A DNA stretch of 62,031 nt from Flavobacteriales bacterium UBA958 (GCA_002293045.1 DBCM01000011.1:1-62031); one strand, 5' to 3'; counted from the stretch's first letter, positions 17,646-27,213 are shown. The notes: a model not told the origin generated them from the letters alone. Numbers and translations: made by a program.

Positions 17646-19976
17646 ATGCGCTTTCTCTCCTTTTTATTCTTATTCCCCATCCTCGTCTTTGCACAAGACT
17701 ATAACGTAAGGGGTTTTATTTCGAATGAAAAAAATGGGGAAGGCATTAGCAATGAAAAAGTAACCTTACTCACCATGGACAGTACCCTCGTTGCTGGAGC
17801 CATGACCGATGCGAACGGATTATTTTCTATACCAAAACTCAAAAAAGCCGATTATTTACTGCGAATTAATGTCCCGGGATATAAACGCGTGTTCATTCCT
17901 GTAACATTCCCAGCGGATAAAAAAATAATCGATATTCCAATCAAACTGACTCCAACGGATAAAACCTTTGATGATGTGGTTGTTACCGCCGACTCCAAAA
18001 CAAAGAAGACTAAACCTGATGTGGGTACCATCAAATTCGATAAGGAAGGAGTTGAACGTATTCCCGTTTATGGAGCAGAAAGTGATGTTCTTGGCGCGGT
18101 ATCGGTTACGCCTGGAGTTGTAGTAACTGGCGATCAAGGTGGGCAATTTTACGTGCGCGGCGGAACCCCGATTCAAAACAAAACCTTGTTGGATGGAATG
18201 ACCATTTATAATCCATTTCACTCCATAGGGTTTTACTCCATTTTTGAAACAGAGTTAGTAAAATCTGTAGATATATATACCGGAGGCTTTGAATCTAAAT
18301 ACGGTGGAAGGGTTTCATCAATCATGGATATTTCATACCGGGATGGTGACCGTGGAGCGTTTGGAGGAAAGGTTTCCGTTTCGCCATTCTTGGCAAAACT
18401 GGTGCTTGAAGGTCCGTTTAGCAAACCAAAAAACGGGAGATTATCTCCAGGCTCTTATGTGTTTACCGCAAAACACAGTTTAATTGATTACACGGCTAAA
18501 TCACTCTACCCCAAAATAAACGAAGGCGAAGGCCTTCCCTTCAACTTTACAGATTTATACGGAAAGGTAACCTTTACCGGTGAAAATGGCTCCAAAGTTA
18601 GTTTCTTCGGATTTCACAATCAAGACAGCGTGAATTATAGCATTGCAGACTTGAATTGGCAGGCTTCCGGTGGGGGGATGAACTTCTTGATGATTCCATC
18701 CGGATCTCCAGTCTTCATTCGTGGGCATGTCAATGGATCAAACTTCATTACCACCTTCGCAGAAGACCAAGTTGAACCAAGATATTCTCAAATCGGGGGC
18801 TTTGATCTTGGATTTGATTTTTCTTATTTCCTAAAAAATGAGGGTGAAATGAACTACGGATTCAATTTCTGCGGATTCAATACACAATTCGTTACGTTTA
18901 ACGAGGCCCAACGAAAAATCGAAGCGTTTAATTTTTCCACAGAGCTCGGCGCTTACTATAATTACAGAAGAGTTTCTAAAGACCTTCGTTGGGTTATGCA
19001 GGCCGGATTCCGAGTACAAGCATACGCCTCCTTGAGTACGCTTTCCCCAGAACCACGGCTCGGCTTGAAATATAACGCGACAGAAAAGATGAGATTCAAA
19101 TTCTCAGGCGGTAGGTTTTCGCAGAACTTTACCTCAGCTTCTAGCGATAAGGATATTGTTAACCTGTTCAACGGATTGCTCTCAGCACCAACAAACGTTC
19201 AAGAACAATTTGTTACGGAAAATCTTAATACGAAAGACATTCAAAATGGCTTACAATATGCTTGGCATGGTATTCTAGGATTAGAATACGACCTGAATAA
19301 ATCCAATTTTTTCAATGTGGAAGGGTATTACAAGTTTTTTAATCAATTGAGTAATATCAATCAAAATAAACTTTACGAGGATTTGGCACAATTCGAATTG
19401 GTAGATGATGTGTTTAAAAAAGATTTTATTATCGAATCCGGTAAAACCCTAGGGGTTGACGTACTTTATAAATTAAGCTTAAACAGACTCTTTATTTGGG
19501 GTGTTTATTCATACAGTTATTCTACCCGTTGGGATGGATTTGAGACCTACGCACCTGTCTTCGATCGGCGACATAACATCAACGTAGTTGGTTCTTACCA
19601 ATTTGGAAAGAAAAAAGGTTTAGAGGTAAACGTGCGCTGGAATCTCGGGTCTGGATTGCCGTTTACACCAACTGCTGGCTTTTATCAATCCGAAAATTTC
19701 AACGGCGGTGTAACCACGGATTACGTTACCAATAACCCCTCAACCATTACCACACTTTTAGGCACATTTAATAGCCGCAGACTCCCTTATTACCATCGAT
19801 TAGACATCACCGTCAAGAAGCATTTTGATTTTAAAAACAAAACAAGGCTTGAAATCACTGGAAACATCACCAATGTGTATGACCGTAAGAACATTTTTTA
19901 TGTAAATCGCGTCACATCAAAAGTAATCTATCAATTCCCTATCCTTCCAAGTCTTGGCGTAAGTTATAAGTTTTAG
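17646..19976 (+). CDS. TonB-dependent outer-membrane receptor with carboxypeptidase-like N-domain
   Basis: A 776-residue outer-membrane protein. It has a Sec signal peptide (about 1-16, ending FAQD), a carboxypeptidase D regulatory-like domain (about 20-110, typical of Bacteroidota receptors), a plug domain (about 125-225, with TPGVVVTGDQGGQFYVRGG and LLDGMTIYNPFH) and a 22-strand-type barrel ending in a C-terminal Phe. It imports a substrate using ExbBD-TonB energy. No SusD-like partner gene is adjacent, so it is not a SusC/D polysaccharide uptake pair; the substrate is unknown. Confidence 0.92.
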   Translation: MRFLSFLFLFPILVFAQDYNVRGFISNEKNGEGISNEKVTLLTMDSTLVAGAMTDANGLFSIPKLKKADYLLRINVPGYKRVFIPVTFPADKKIIDIPIKLTPTDKTFDDVVVTADSKTKKTKPDVGTIKFDKEGVERIPVYGAESDVLGAVSVTPGVVVTGDQGGQFYVRGGTPIQNKTLLDGMTIYNPFHSIGFYSIFETELVKSVDIYTGGFESKYGGRVSSIMDISYRDGDRGAFGGKVSVSPFLAKLVLEGPFSKPKNGRLSPGSYVFTAKHSLIDYTAKSLYPKINEGEGLPFNFTDLYGKVTFTGENGSKVSFFGFHNQDSVNYSIADLNWQASGGGMNFLMIPSGSPVFIRGHVNGSNFITTFAEDQVEPRYSQIGGFDLGFDFSYFLKNEGEMNYGFNFCGFNTQFVTFNEAQRKIEAFNFSTELGAYYNYRRVSKDLRWVMQAGFRVQAYASLSTLSPEPRLGLKYNATEKMRFKFSGGRFSQNFTSASSDKDIVNLFNGLLSAPTNVQEQFVTENLNTKDIQNGLQYAWHGILGLEYDLNKSNFFNVEGYYKFFNQLSNINQNKLYEDLAQFELVDDVFKKDFIIESGKTLGVDVLYKLSLNRLFIWGVYSYSYSTRWDGFETYAPVFDRRHNINVVGSYQFGKKKGLEVNVRWNLGSGLPFTPTAGFYQSENFNGGVTTDYVTNNPSTITTLLGTFNSRRLPYYHRLDITVKKHFDFKNKTRLEITGNITNVYDRKNIFYVNRVTSKVIYQFPILPSLGVSYKF

Positions 19977-19977
19977 T

Positions 19978-21207
19978 ATGGCAAACATCCAACCTTTTCG
20001 AGCGTTACGTCCGGTTAGGAGCAAGGTGCACTTAGTAGCAACAAGACCTTACTATTCCTACAAACCCAATGTGCTCAAAGCCAAACTAGAAGACAATCCC
20101 TATACCCTATTGCATATCATCAATCCGGAGTTCAACCGCCTTAAACGCACAGAGGCAAACTCGAATGAACGGTTTGAATTGGTGAAAGAAGGGTATGAAT
20201 TATTCAAAGAAAAAGGAATTCTAATTCAAGATCAAGAAGCGCACCTATACGTATATCGTCAAACTTGTCCAGACCGATCCTACACGGGGGTTATTGGGGG
20301 GGCAGATGTAGAGGAATACCTGAGTGATCATATAAAGAAACACGAAGCAACACTGACCGAACGCGAAGGAGTTTTTACCCGTTACTTGGATATTGTTGGT
20401 CTAAATGCAGAACCGGCGCTCATGTCCTACGAAGGTTCCGCTATAATTGATGCCATCGTAAACTCAGTCACTCAAAACAGGCCCGAATACGAGTTCACTA
20501 CCACCGACCTCATCACCCACGAGTTGTGGATTTTATCAGTCGATGAAAGCACAGAACTTGCTACGGAATTCAAAAAAATAGAAGCAGTATACATTGCAGA
20601 TGGACATCATCGAAGTGCTTCTTCTGTGGCTTTGTATGAAAAATATAAAGCTGAAGGAAACCACGGGAAAGGACAATTCTTTTTAGCGTATTTTGTTCGG
20701 GAGGACGCGCTTAAAATTCTGGAATTTCAACGTTTAGTGAAACACTTAAACGGCCTGAGTAGCGAGGAATTTATAGGTCGTTTAGCTGGCCTTGGAACCA
20801 TAACGGCGTTAACTACGCCGCGAAAACCCCTCACTGCACATGAGATTACCGTATACTTGAATAATACCTGTTATTCCTTGGTACTAGATTCCACACGAAT
20901 TGATGAAAATCACCCCACCCATTCCTTGGATGCCGAACTCTTAACCCAGTGGATTCTGGATCCAATCTTGGGAATTTCCGACTTAAAAACCTCAGATGAC
21001 ATAGCGTTCGTGCCGGGTAACACCCCATTCGTTAAGGTGTTAAATCAAGTGAATGATGGCACCTTTAGTGTTGCTTTTTTCCTTTTTCCAATTCCAATGT
21101 CTGCCGTGAAAAAGGTAGCCGATCACGGGATGTATATGCCACCAAAGTCTACTTGGGTTGAACCGAAATTACGCAGTGGATTAACCATAATGGACATTCA
21201 TGATTAA
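19978..21207 (+). CDS. DUF1015 family protein
   Basis: A 409-residue cytosolic protein. The start ANIQPFRALRPV, the central IYDADGHHR-type motif (here YIADGHHRSASSVALYEKY, about 208-226) and FLFPIPMSAVKKVADHGMYMPPKSTWVEPKLRSGL near the end (cited as separate short motifs FPIPMSAV and MPPKSTWVEPK) are DUF1015 hallmarks. Function is not established, though in other phyla it often neighbours serine or D-3-phosphoglycerate dehydrogenase genes. It overlaps the PLP-homeostasis gene by 8 bases. Confidence 0.9.
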   Translation: MANIQPFRALRPVRSKVHLVATRPYYSYKPNVLKAKLEDNPYTLLHIINPEFNRLKRTEANSNERFELVKEGYELFKEKGILIQDQEAHLYVYRQTCPDRSYTGVIGGADVEEYLSDHIKKHEATLTEREGVFTRYLDIVGLNAEPALMSYEGSAIIDAIVNSVTQNRPEYEFTTTDLITHELWILSVDESTELATEFKKIEAVYIADGHHRSASSVALYEKYKAEGNHGKGQFFLAYFVREDALKILEFQRLVKHLNGLSSEEFIGRLAGLGTITALTTPRKPLTAHEITVYLNNTCYSLVLDSTRIDENHPTHSLDAELLTQWILDPILGISDLKTSDDIAFVPGNTPFVKVLNQVNDGTFSVAFFLFPIPMSAVKKVADHGMYMPPKSTWVEPKLRSGLTIMDIHD

Positions 21208-21859
21208 AGACCAACTCAAACAAATCACAGCTTCCTTAGGAACGAATACGACCCTTGTTGCGGTATCAAAAACACATCCGATTGAACGCATCATGGAAGC
21301 GTACGAGGCAGGTCAACGGGACTTTGGGGAAAATAAAGTCCAAGATTTAGTAGACAAGTACGAAGCACTTCCAAAGGATATCCGTTGGCACATGATTGGA
21401 CATTTACAAAGCAATAAAGTTAAATACATTGCGCCCTTCGTTCACCTAATTCATGGGGTAGACAGCTTCAAGCTCTTGCAAGAAATCAATAAACACGGAC
21501 AAAAAAACGGGCGGCGGATTTCTTGTTTATTACAGTTTCATATTGCCCAAGAAGAGACAAAATTTGGCTTATCTCTCGAAGAAGCTACCGCATTTCTATC
21601 AAGCCCTGAATACCAAACATTCAATCACGTACAACTATGCGGCGTAATGGGAATGGCGACATTCACAGAAAATAAAACGCAAATCAGAAGTGAATTCCAG
21701 TCTTTACATGCAATATTTCATGCGCTAAAATCCACCCATTTTAGTGCTGCAACGGAGTTTAAAGAAATCTCCATGGGCATGAGCGACGACTACTCGATTG
21801 CCATCGAAGAGGGAAGTACCTTGATACGGGTGGGAAGTAAAATATTTGGGAGGCGGTAA
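21200..21859 (+). CDS. PLP homeostasis protein, YggS/PROSC family
   Basis: A 219-residue single-domain protein with the alanine-racemase-like TIM barrel. PLP-binding Lys is K24 in AVSKTHP; FGENKVQDL, WHMIGHLQSNKVKY, GMATF, and the phosphate-binding SMGMSDDYSIAIEEGSTLIRVG end (read as SMGMSDDY plus IRVGSKIFG) are conserved. It carries PLP without known catalysis and keeps B6 vitamers and amino-acid pools balanced. A second B6 gene, pdxH, lies 1.2 kb away on the other strand. Confidence 0.93.
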   Translation: MIKDQLKQITASLGTNTTLVAVSKTHPIERIMEAYEAGQRDFGENKVQDLVDKYEALPKDIRWHMIGHLQSNKVKYIAPFVHLIHGVDSFKLLQEINKHGQKNGRRISCLLQFHIAQEETKFGLSLEEATAFLSSPEYQTFNHVQLCGVMGMATFTENKTQIRSEFQSLHAIFHALKSTHFSAATEFKEISMGMSDDYSIAIEEGSTLIRVGSKIFGRR

Positions 21860-21866
21860 TACCTCA

Positions 21867-23102
21867 CTATTTCTTATCATACACCAGCATACACTGCAGT
21901 TCCTCTGTAAAGTATTTACGCGCTACGGCATTAATTTCGTCGAGTGTAATGCCATTGATTTTACGAAAAGTATCTTCTAGCGAATCGATTCGGTTATATA
22001 TAAGTAAGGTTTTTCCATTCGACATAGTTCGGGCGTTGTTACTTTCCCAACCAATAGACAATTGACTTAAAAATTGATACTTTGACTTTTTTAGTTGAAT
22101 TGGGGTCATGCCCTTTTCTACCAACAAGCGAAGTTCCTTTTTAGCCAATTCAATCGACTTATCGATGTTTTTCTGTTCCGCAGAAAGAAGGATACCCCAA
22201 AACCCAGTATCTTCAAGCACCGCATAACTCGCCTCTACATGATATGCCAATCCATGTTTCTCCCGGATGACAATATTCAAACGGGCATTCATGGCCGGAC
22301 CACCCAAGAAATTAATCAAAATATTCATGGCCAAGCGGTCATCGCTGTGATACGATGGTGCAATACCCCCCAGAATTGCGTGAGATTGAAAATTAGATTC
22401 CTTCTTACGAATGGTAAAAGGCTTAATCTCCGTGGGCGGAATCCACCCCAAGTTGGTAGCCTTAGGCGGCAAGTCTTTTAATTGATCTTCGATTAGCTCT
22501 ACCAAGCGATGCTTAGACTCTCTTCCTACGTAGGACACCACCAAATTATCGGACGTAAAATTAGCCTGTATAAAGGTCAATAAATCCTCACGCTTAAACC
22601 CTTTAACCGATTTTTTTGTTCCTAAAATCGGATTGCCCAAGGGGTGTTCACTAAAAAAAATTCGATCAAACTCATCCATCAAGCGATCTAAAGGACTGTC
22701 TTTATATGAATTAATTTCATCGATCACGACTTCCTTTTCTTTTTCAATTTCTTGAACGGGGAAATTCGAATTCACTACTAAATCCGACATGAGCTCAAAT
22801 GCACGTTTCGTATATCGATTTAAAAATGTGGCATGCACGCAAATTTCTTCTTTAGCGGTAAACGCATTCAACTCCCCTCCTACTTCATCCAGGCGCGTAA
22901 GGATCCACATGGCTTTGCGCGTGTGGGTTCCTTTAAAAATACAATGTTCTAAAAAGTGTGCAAGTCCGGGGTGTGATGGCGGTTCACTTCGACTACCTCC
23001 CTTAAAATAAAAAGCAAGGTGTCCGACCGCACTGTTTGAACGCACATAGGCCAAACGGATCCCGTTGTTGAGGGTAATAACTTCAGTAGGACTTTCTTTC
23101 AT
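21867..23102 (-). CDS. M16 family zinc metallopeptidase
   Basis: A 411-residue M16B-type peptidase with the inverted zinc motif HFLEH (H49, E52, H53) in AHFLEHCIFKGT, and the downstream ELNAFTAKEE and helix carrying the third ligand. The C-terminal half (about 200-411) is the second, non-catalytic M16 domain. No signal peptide is seen, so it is probably cytosolic and degrades peptides. It ends a minus-strand cluster, one base downstream of pdxH. Confidence 0.9.
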   Translation of the reverse strand: MKESPTEVITLNNGIRLAYVRSNSAVGHLAFYFKGGSRSEPPSHPGLAHFLEHCIFKGTHTRKAMWILTRLDEVGGELNAFTAKEEICVHATFLNRYTKRAFELMSDLVVNSNFPVQEIEKEKEVVIDEINSYKDSPLDRLMDEFDRIFFSEHPLGNPILGTKKSVKGFKREDLLTFIQANFTSDNLVVSYVGRESKHRLVELIEDQLKDLPPKATNLGWIPPTEIKPFTIRKKESNFQSHAILGGIAPSYHSDDRLAMNILINFLGGPAMNARLNIVIREKHGLAYHVEASYAVLEDTGFWGILLSAEQKNIDKSIELAKKELRLLVEKGMTPIQLKKSKYQFLSQLSIGWESNNARTMSNGKTLLIYNRIDSLEDTFRKINGITLDEINAVARKYFTEELQCMLVYDKK

Positions 23103-23103
23103 C

Positions 23104-23745
23104 TTATGGATTTAGGCGGCTAATCTGCCATGCATCTTCTGTTAACTTAAAACACACACGTTCATGCAAGCGTGATGGTTTACCTTGCCAAAACTCCAAA
23201 TACGTAGGACGTAAAGCCATGCCTCCCCAATGCGGCGGACGGGGTATGTCTCCTTGAAATTGTTCATCAAGAATCCTATACCGTTGAGTGATTTCATCCA
23301 TTCCAACGAGGGGTTCCGATTGATGGGATGCCCAAGCACCCAATTGACTTTCTCGAGGGCGTGAAGCAAAATAGGCATCGCTTTCCGTTTCACTAATTTT
23401 ATTCACTGTTCCTTCTATCCGAATCTGACGCTCAAGGCCAGGCCAGAAAAACAGTAAGGAAGCATTTGGATTTTGATTAAGATCTTTGCCTTTGTGCGAC
23501 AAATAATTCGTGTAGAACACAAACTGTTGATCTAAAAGTCCTTTCAGGTAAACGACGCGAGCACTTGGTTTCATAAATTCGTTTACCGTGGAAATCACCA
23601 TGGCATTGGCTTCCTGTTCTCCGGAACTCACGGCTACATTGAACCACGATTCAAACGCCACAAAGGGATCAGTAAAAAGAAAGGACTCTTGATTTTTTGA
23701 AAAATCGGAATGATTGTCCCTCAGCTGATCCAATGGATTACTCAT
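23104..23745 (-). CDS. pdxH: Pyridoxamine 5'-phosphate oxidase
   Basis: A 213-residue FMN enzyme oxidising PNP or PMP to PLP. Conserved segments include AMVISTVNEF, RVVYLKGLLDQQFVFYTNY, NASLLFFWPGLERQIRIEG, SRPRESQLGAWAS and the C-terminal FWQGKPSRLHERV. It overlaps the upstream DUF4494 gene by 8 bases on the minus strand. Confidence 0.95.
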   Translation of the reverse strand: MSNPLDQLRDNHSDFSKNQESFLFTDPFVAFESWFNVAVSSGEQEANAMVISTVNEFMKPSARVVYLKGLLDQQFVFYTNYLSHKGKDLNQNPNASLLFFWPGLERQIRIEGTVNKISETESDAYFASRPRESQLGAWASHQSEPLVGMDEITQRYRILDEQFQGDIPRPPHWGGMALRPTYLEFWQGKPSRLHERVCFKLTEDAWQISRLNP

Positions 23746-24352
23746 CGTCTCCCGAAAATTGATCGTCTAATTGACTGTCATCATCCGCGTCATCATCCTG
23801 GTCATCTGCCGTCAATTCATCTTCGTCAATATCGCTACCGGATGCCGAAAAAACAACGCCTTTGTTACTTGTTGGTTCAATGAACTCTTCAATTTTCTTT
23901 GCTTTTGCTGGGCTTGCCACCTCATCATCACGGTAAGGGAAAATCTCAACAATTGGAGAAGCGATAATAGAAATTACTTGATAGTCAATCATCAGGGTGG
24001 CCAAACTCTCTTCCATTCTCAGATAGGCTTCTTTGACATCGGGAGCGGAAACTAAAAAGTTCTGTGCCACTTTCTTTTTCTTTTCCCCTTCCTCATCATC
24101 TACCCCGTAGGTAATTTTACATTTAAACCAATTGGCAGAATCCTCATATTGAAAAATATCTTGCAGGTCGGTTCGAGTGATTCCTGTAACCATAAATTCT
24201 CCGCGAATCATAGCGCTAAGTTCTTCATAAATCCGTGCCTCAGCATCGGTAAAGGTCATCGCAGCCAATAAATAAGGCTCATTAACACGCTTTAGAGATC
24301 CGTTCTCTAACTGTTTTGTATACTTAACTTTAACGGTAAACCAACTGTTCAT
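23738..24352 (-). CDS. DUF4494 family protein
   Basis: A 204-residue protein of the Bacteroidota DUF4494 family, recognisable from the start MNSWFTVKVKYTKQLENG and the EPYLLAAMTFTDAEARIYEE stretch. The last ~35 residues form an extremely acidic tail rich in Asp. Function is not known; the fold should be a small alpha/beta domain in the cytosol. It sits first in an operon with pdxH and the M16 peptidase and has a promoter box inside a palindrome just upstream. Confidence 0.85.
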   Translation of the reverse strand: MNSWFTVKVKYTKQLENGSLKRVNEPYLLAAMTFTDAEARIYEELSAMIRGEFMVTGITRTDLQDIFQYEDSANWFKCKITYGVDDEEGEKKKKVAQNFLVSAPDVKEAYLRMEESLATLMIDYQVISIIASPIVEIFPYRDDEVASPAKAKKIEEFIEPTSNKGVVFSASGSDIDEDELTADDQDDDADDDSQLDDQFSGDDE

Positions 24353-24358
24353 TTTGAT

Positions 24359-24382
24359 GTATTTTGTAGCCTACAAAAATAC
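24359..24382 (-). promoter_or_regulatory. Promoter box inside a near-perfect palindrome upstream of the DUF4494 gene
   Basis: On the minus strand TATTTTTG (24374-24381) fits TAnnTTTG, ending 21 bases before the ATG. The surrounding 24 bases form an inverted repeat: GTATTTT-GTAG paired with CTAC-AAAAATAC. This could be an operator or a 5'-UTR hairpin. Confidence 0.45.
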
Positions 24383-24438
24383 GTCAGATTTTCATCAAAA
24401 AAGCGCTGTGTTGAAAAGTAATTCCCAGAAAACTGAGC

Positions 24439-24912
24439 TTATTTTCCGAATCCAAAAGGCAATAAATCCTTCACGGTTTCGATGATCATGGTGCGTTGAT
24501 CTTGATTTACTAAAATTACGCGAATTGGAGTAGATTGTCGATTCTCAGATTCTAACATTACTTGACGGCAGCCCCCACACGGAGAAAGTAAATGTTCCTC
24601 GGGCATGAGCTCTCCTTGTGCCACCACGACAAGGGTATCAATGGTGATTCCGGGAAAATTGGCCCCTACGTAATTCAAGGCCACTCGCTCTGCACACAAG
24701 CCCGAAGGGAATGCTATGTTCTCTTGATTACTGCCACAAATAACTGCTCCGGTTTCTAAGCGCACTGAGGCTCCGACTTTAAATCGACTGTATGGGGCAT
24801 AGGCATTATCCATGGCCTTAAATGCTTCGTGAACAAGGGTGATATCCAAAGGAGAAAGTTCATTCCAATGCGCATGCATGCGATATTGAAATTGATATTG
24901 TTGGTTTGACAT
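24439..24912 (-). CDS. cdd: Cytidine deaminase
   Basis: A 157-residue homotetrameric-type cytidine deaminase. The catalytic CAE motif (C73, E75) is in PSGLCAERVAL and the second zinc pair PCGGC is at C112 and C115. It converts cytidine and deoxycytidine to uridine forms for pyrimidine salvage. I start at ATG 24912 (MSNQQYQF); a TTG three codons earlier is less likely. It lies 35 bases downstream of an unknown gene on the same strand. Confidence 0.95.
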   Translation of the reverse strand: MSNQQYQFQYRMHAHWNELSPLDITLVHEAFKAMDNAYAPYSRFKVGASVRLETGAVICGSNQENIAFPSGLCAERVALNYVGANFPGITIDTLVVVAQGELMPEEHLLSPCGGCRQVMLESENRQSTPIRVILVNQDQRTMIIETVKDLLPFGFGK

Positions 24913-24947
24913 GGGTTTCAATACGAGGCATGTCGTTCAAAGTTACA

Positions 24948-25514
24948 TTAGCAGAGCCTGTGCGTTACGATTTGATTCACTTTTTGCACAAAATGATGCG
25001 GCTTGAAAGTGCGCCATTCCAATTCATCGAGCTCGCCCCCCATGGCGACATACGAATCGATTTGAATCCGCTGCAACTCCTTGGCCACATGGGGATGTAT
25101 GTTTACCGCTGCAATCCATCCTTCTTCAATGTCCTCAAACCACTCCTCGTAATAACAATCGTCGGAATAATGGAAGTTCAGCACGTTTTCAAAAATTAGC
25201 ACAAAACGCACAATTCCTTCCTCGATGAGTGGATTCAACACGTTGGATTTTAAGGTCATGATGTCGTTTTCAATCGCATCGTTCCATTCCCCAATAAATT
25301 CAATCACACACGCACCTGCTTCATAATCCACATAGAGTATTTTCATGTACAAGGTCGTTGACCCAAAATCATCCCATTGCGGATGAATGAGGTAATTATA
25401 CACCCGATGCTGAAACTCAAATTCACTATAAACCCTTCCGTAAAACGGAGACTTAGCATCTTCTGAGGCAATATATTCACCCCTCCAACGGAAGTATGGT
25501 TCTATGAAATGCAT
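24948..25514 (-). CDS. Conserved hypothetical protein, aromatic and acidic
   Basis: A 188-residue soluble protein with no signal peptide and no domain that I recognise. It is rich in Tyr, Trp, Glu and Asp, with segments such as EPYFRWRGEYIASEDAKSPFYG and the cluster YSDDCYYEEWFEDIEEGW (shown in two pieces). The start is well supported: a TAnnTTTG box ends 4 bases before the ATG. It may share a transcript with cdd. The YIASEDAKSPFYGR segment suggests a conserved family, not a spurious frame. Confidence 0.75.
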   Translation of the reverse strand: MHFIEPYFRWRGEYIASEDAKSPFYGRVYSEFEFQHRVYNYLIHPQWDDFGSTTLYMKILYVDYEAGACVIEFIGEWNDAIENDIMTLKSNVLNPLIEEGIVRFVLIFENVLNFHYSDDCYYEEWFEDIEEGWIAAVNIHPHVAKELQRIQIDSYVAMGGELDELEWRTFKPHHFVQKVNQIVTHRLC

Positions 25515-25518
25515 GGTG

Positions 25519-25574
25519 CAAAAGTAATTGCAATCTTTCTAAGTTTATCGTTCATGCCGAAATGATTACTTTTG
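25519..25574. promoter_or_regulatory. Divergent promoters between the hypothetical gene and trmB
   Basis: TACTTTTG occurs on the minus strand at 25519-25526 and again on the plus strand at 25567-25574. The boxes end 4 and 7 bases before the respective ATGs, so both transcripts would have almost no leader. Confidence 0.6.
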
Positions 25575-25581
25575 TGACACC

Positions 25582-26250
25582 ATGGGAAAAGATAAACTCG
25601 CGCGATTTGCAGCCATAAGAACTTTTGAAAACGTCCTGGAATATCAACGAAATCAAGACTTTCCAATGCAGGGCAATTGGCACCGAGACTTTTTTAACAA
25701 TGAAAACCCACTGGTGTTAGAATTGGGATGTGGCAAGGGAGAATATTCCGTGGGTTTAGCGAAAATGTACCCGAATAAGAACTTCATTGGATTGGATATT
25801 AAAGGAAATCGCATGTTCATTGGAGCACGGGAAGCCCTAAAAGAAAAAATGAACAACGTTGGGTTCTTACGTACCCGCATTGATTTCATTGAAGCACTGT
25901 TTGGTCCGAATGAAGTGGATGAAATCTGGTTAACCTTCTCTGATCCCCAACCCCAAAAACCTAAGAAACGCCTTAGTTCAGAAATGTTCATTGAACGATA
26001 CCGGAAGTTTTTAAAACCAGGCGGGTTAGTACACATGAAAACTGACAACGACCTACTTTTTGAATTTACGCTGGAGCAAATCGAAGAACACGGGTATCCT
26101 GTAGTCGATTGCCGTCCTGACCTCTACGCAACGTTAGCGACAGAAACAAACCCAAGGCAGCGCGATATATTCAGCATTAAAACACACTATGAACAACTGT
26201 TTCACGCGAAAGGTCACGTGATAAAATATGTGTGTTTCAAAATCAATTAA
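25582..26250 (+). CDS. trmB: tRNA (guanine(46)-N7)-methyltransferase
   Basis: A 222-residue class I SAM methyltransferase. It shows the SAM loop LELGCGKGEYSVGLAK, IGLDIKGNRMFIGAREA and the family signature FSDPQPQKPKKRL, with the Asp needed for catalysis. It makes m7G46 in tRNA variable loops. Its promoter box ends 7 bases before the ATG. The hydrolase gene follows after 3 bases. Confidence 0.95.
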   Translation: MGKDKLARFAAIRTFENVLEYQRNQDFPMQGNWHRDFFNNENPLVLELGCGKGEYSVGLAKMYPNKNFIGLDIKGNRMFIGAREALKEKMNNVGFLRTRIDFIEALFGPNEVDEIWLTFSDPQPQKPKKRLSSEMFIERYRKFLKPGGLVHMKTDNDLLFEFTLEQIEEHGYPVVDCRPDLYATLATETNPRQRDIFSIKTHYEQLFHAKGHVIKYVCFKIN

Positions 26251-26253
26251 GTC

Positions 26254-27075
26254 ATGGATGCCCTCCAGATTACCAATGGCATATATCAAGGATCTGCCAA
26301 CCGTAAAAGCCTTTTCGATATAGAGGTTCCCTCAAATTGGAATAAACAGGTAGTGATTTTTGTCCATGGATTTATGGGCTTCAAAGATTGGGGAGCATGG
26401 CATCTTGTTCAATCTTATTTTGTTTCGCATGGTTATGCCTTTGCCAAATTAAACCTCACACACAACGGAGGGACAAGCACCCAAGGCATTGACTTCCCAG
26501 ATCCGGAAGCCTTTGCTCAAAACACCTATTCCTATGAGGTAGCAGATATCGGGTATTTCCGTACTCATATCGCTACACGTATTCAAGCTGAATCCACCTT
26601 TCTCATTGGGCATTCTCGCGGAGGTGGAGCTGTGATTTTACACGCCAAACAAACACAAACCGATAAGATAGCACTTTGGGCATCCATCTCAGATATTGGT
26701 GCTCGGTTTCCCAAAGGCAGTGAACTTGAGCCATGGAAAAATAAGGGTACCCGTACAATCCTGAATGGACGTACGCGGCAGCAACTCCCGCAGAAATATA
26801 CTCTGTATGAGGACTTTCAAAAAAATGAATCCCAACTCAACATCGAGGCGGCGGTAAAATCGATGAATACCCCGATATTCGTTATCCATGGAGACCAAGA
26901 CCGTTCGGTGGAAATTACGGAAGGAGAAGCCCTTGCGGCCTGGAGCCAAACTACACTCGAAGTAATTTCGGGTGCCGATCACGTCTTTGGAGCAAGTCAT
27001 CCGTGGACAAAAGATGAGCTACCAAAAGACCTTCTAGAGGTCTGTGAACGAACCTTGGACTTTTTTAAGCGATAA
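26254..27075 (+). CDS. Alpha/beta hydrolase
   Basis: A 273-residue cytosolic hydrolase. The oxyanion segment FVHGFMGFKDWG, nucleophile S121 in IGHSRGGG, Asp in VIHGDQDRSVE and His in GADHVFGASHP complete the triad. Substrate is unknown; the fold is close to prolyl-oligopeptidase-like esterases such as YqiA/YtmA. It ends 40 bases before the SRP RNA gene. Confidence 0.85.
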   Translation: MDALQITNGIYQGSANRKSLFDIEVPSNWNKQVVIFVHGFMGFKDWGAWHLVQSYFVSHGYAFAKLNLTHNGGTSTQGIDFPDPEAFAQNTYSYEVADIGYFRTHIATRIQAESTFLIGHSRGGGAVILHAKQTQTDKIALWASISDIGARFPKGSELEPWKNKGTRTILNGRTRQQLPQKYTLYEDFQKNESQLNIEAAVKSMNTPIFVIHGDQDRSVEITEGEALAAWSQTTLEVISGADHVFGASHPWTKDELPKDLLEVCERTLDFFKR

Positions 27076-27104
27076 ATGCCTTTTTTCTTTTAAGAAAATC
27101 TACC

Positions 27105-27112
27105 TACATTTG
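27105..27112 (+). promoter_or_regulatory. -7 box of the SRP RNA gene
   Basis: TACATTTG matches TAnnTTTG and ends 3 bases before the first G of the RNA's closing stem, placing the predicted start site at about 27116. Confidence 0.7.
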
Positions 27113-27115
27113 TGC

Positions 27116-27213
27116 GGGGTAAGTCTTTTACGACCAGCTCCCTCTGAATCCTCCAGGACGGGAACGTAGCAAAGGTATGAGGTTGTAGCGGTGCGATAAA
27201 AGTAGCTTACCCC
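27116..27213 (+). ncRNA. ffs: Signal recognition particle RNA, small bacterial type
   Basis: About 98 bases closed by an 8-bp perfect stem GGGGTAAG (27116-27123) / CTTACCCC (27206-27213). The middle has the conserved SRP helix 8 elements: CCAGGACGGGAACGTAGCA with its GGAA-type tetraloop, then AAGGTATGAGGTTGTAGC, which pairs back to the CTCCCTCTGAATCC side. It binds Ffh and targets nascent membrane proteins to FtsY, also coded in this window. Confidence 0.88.
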
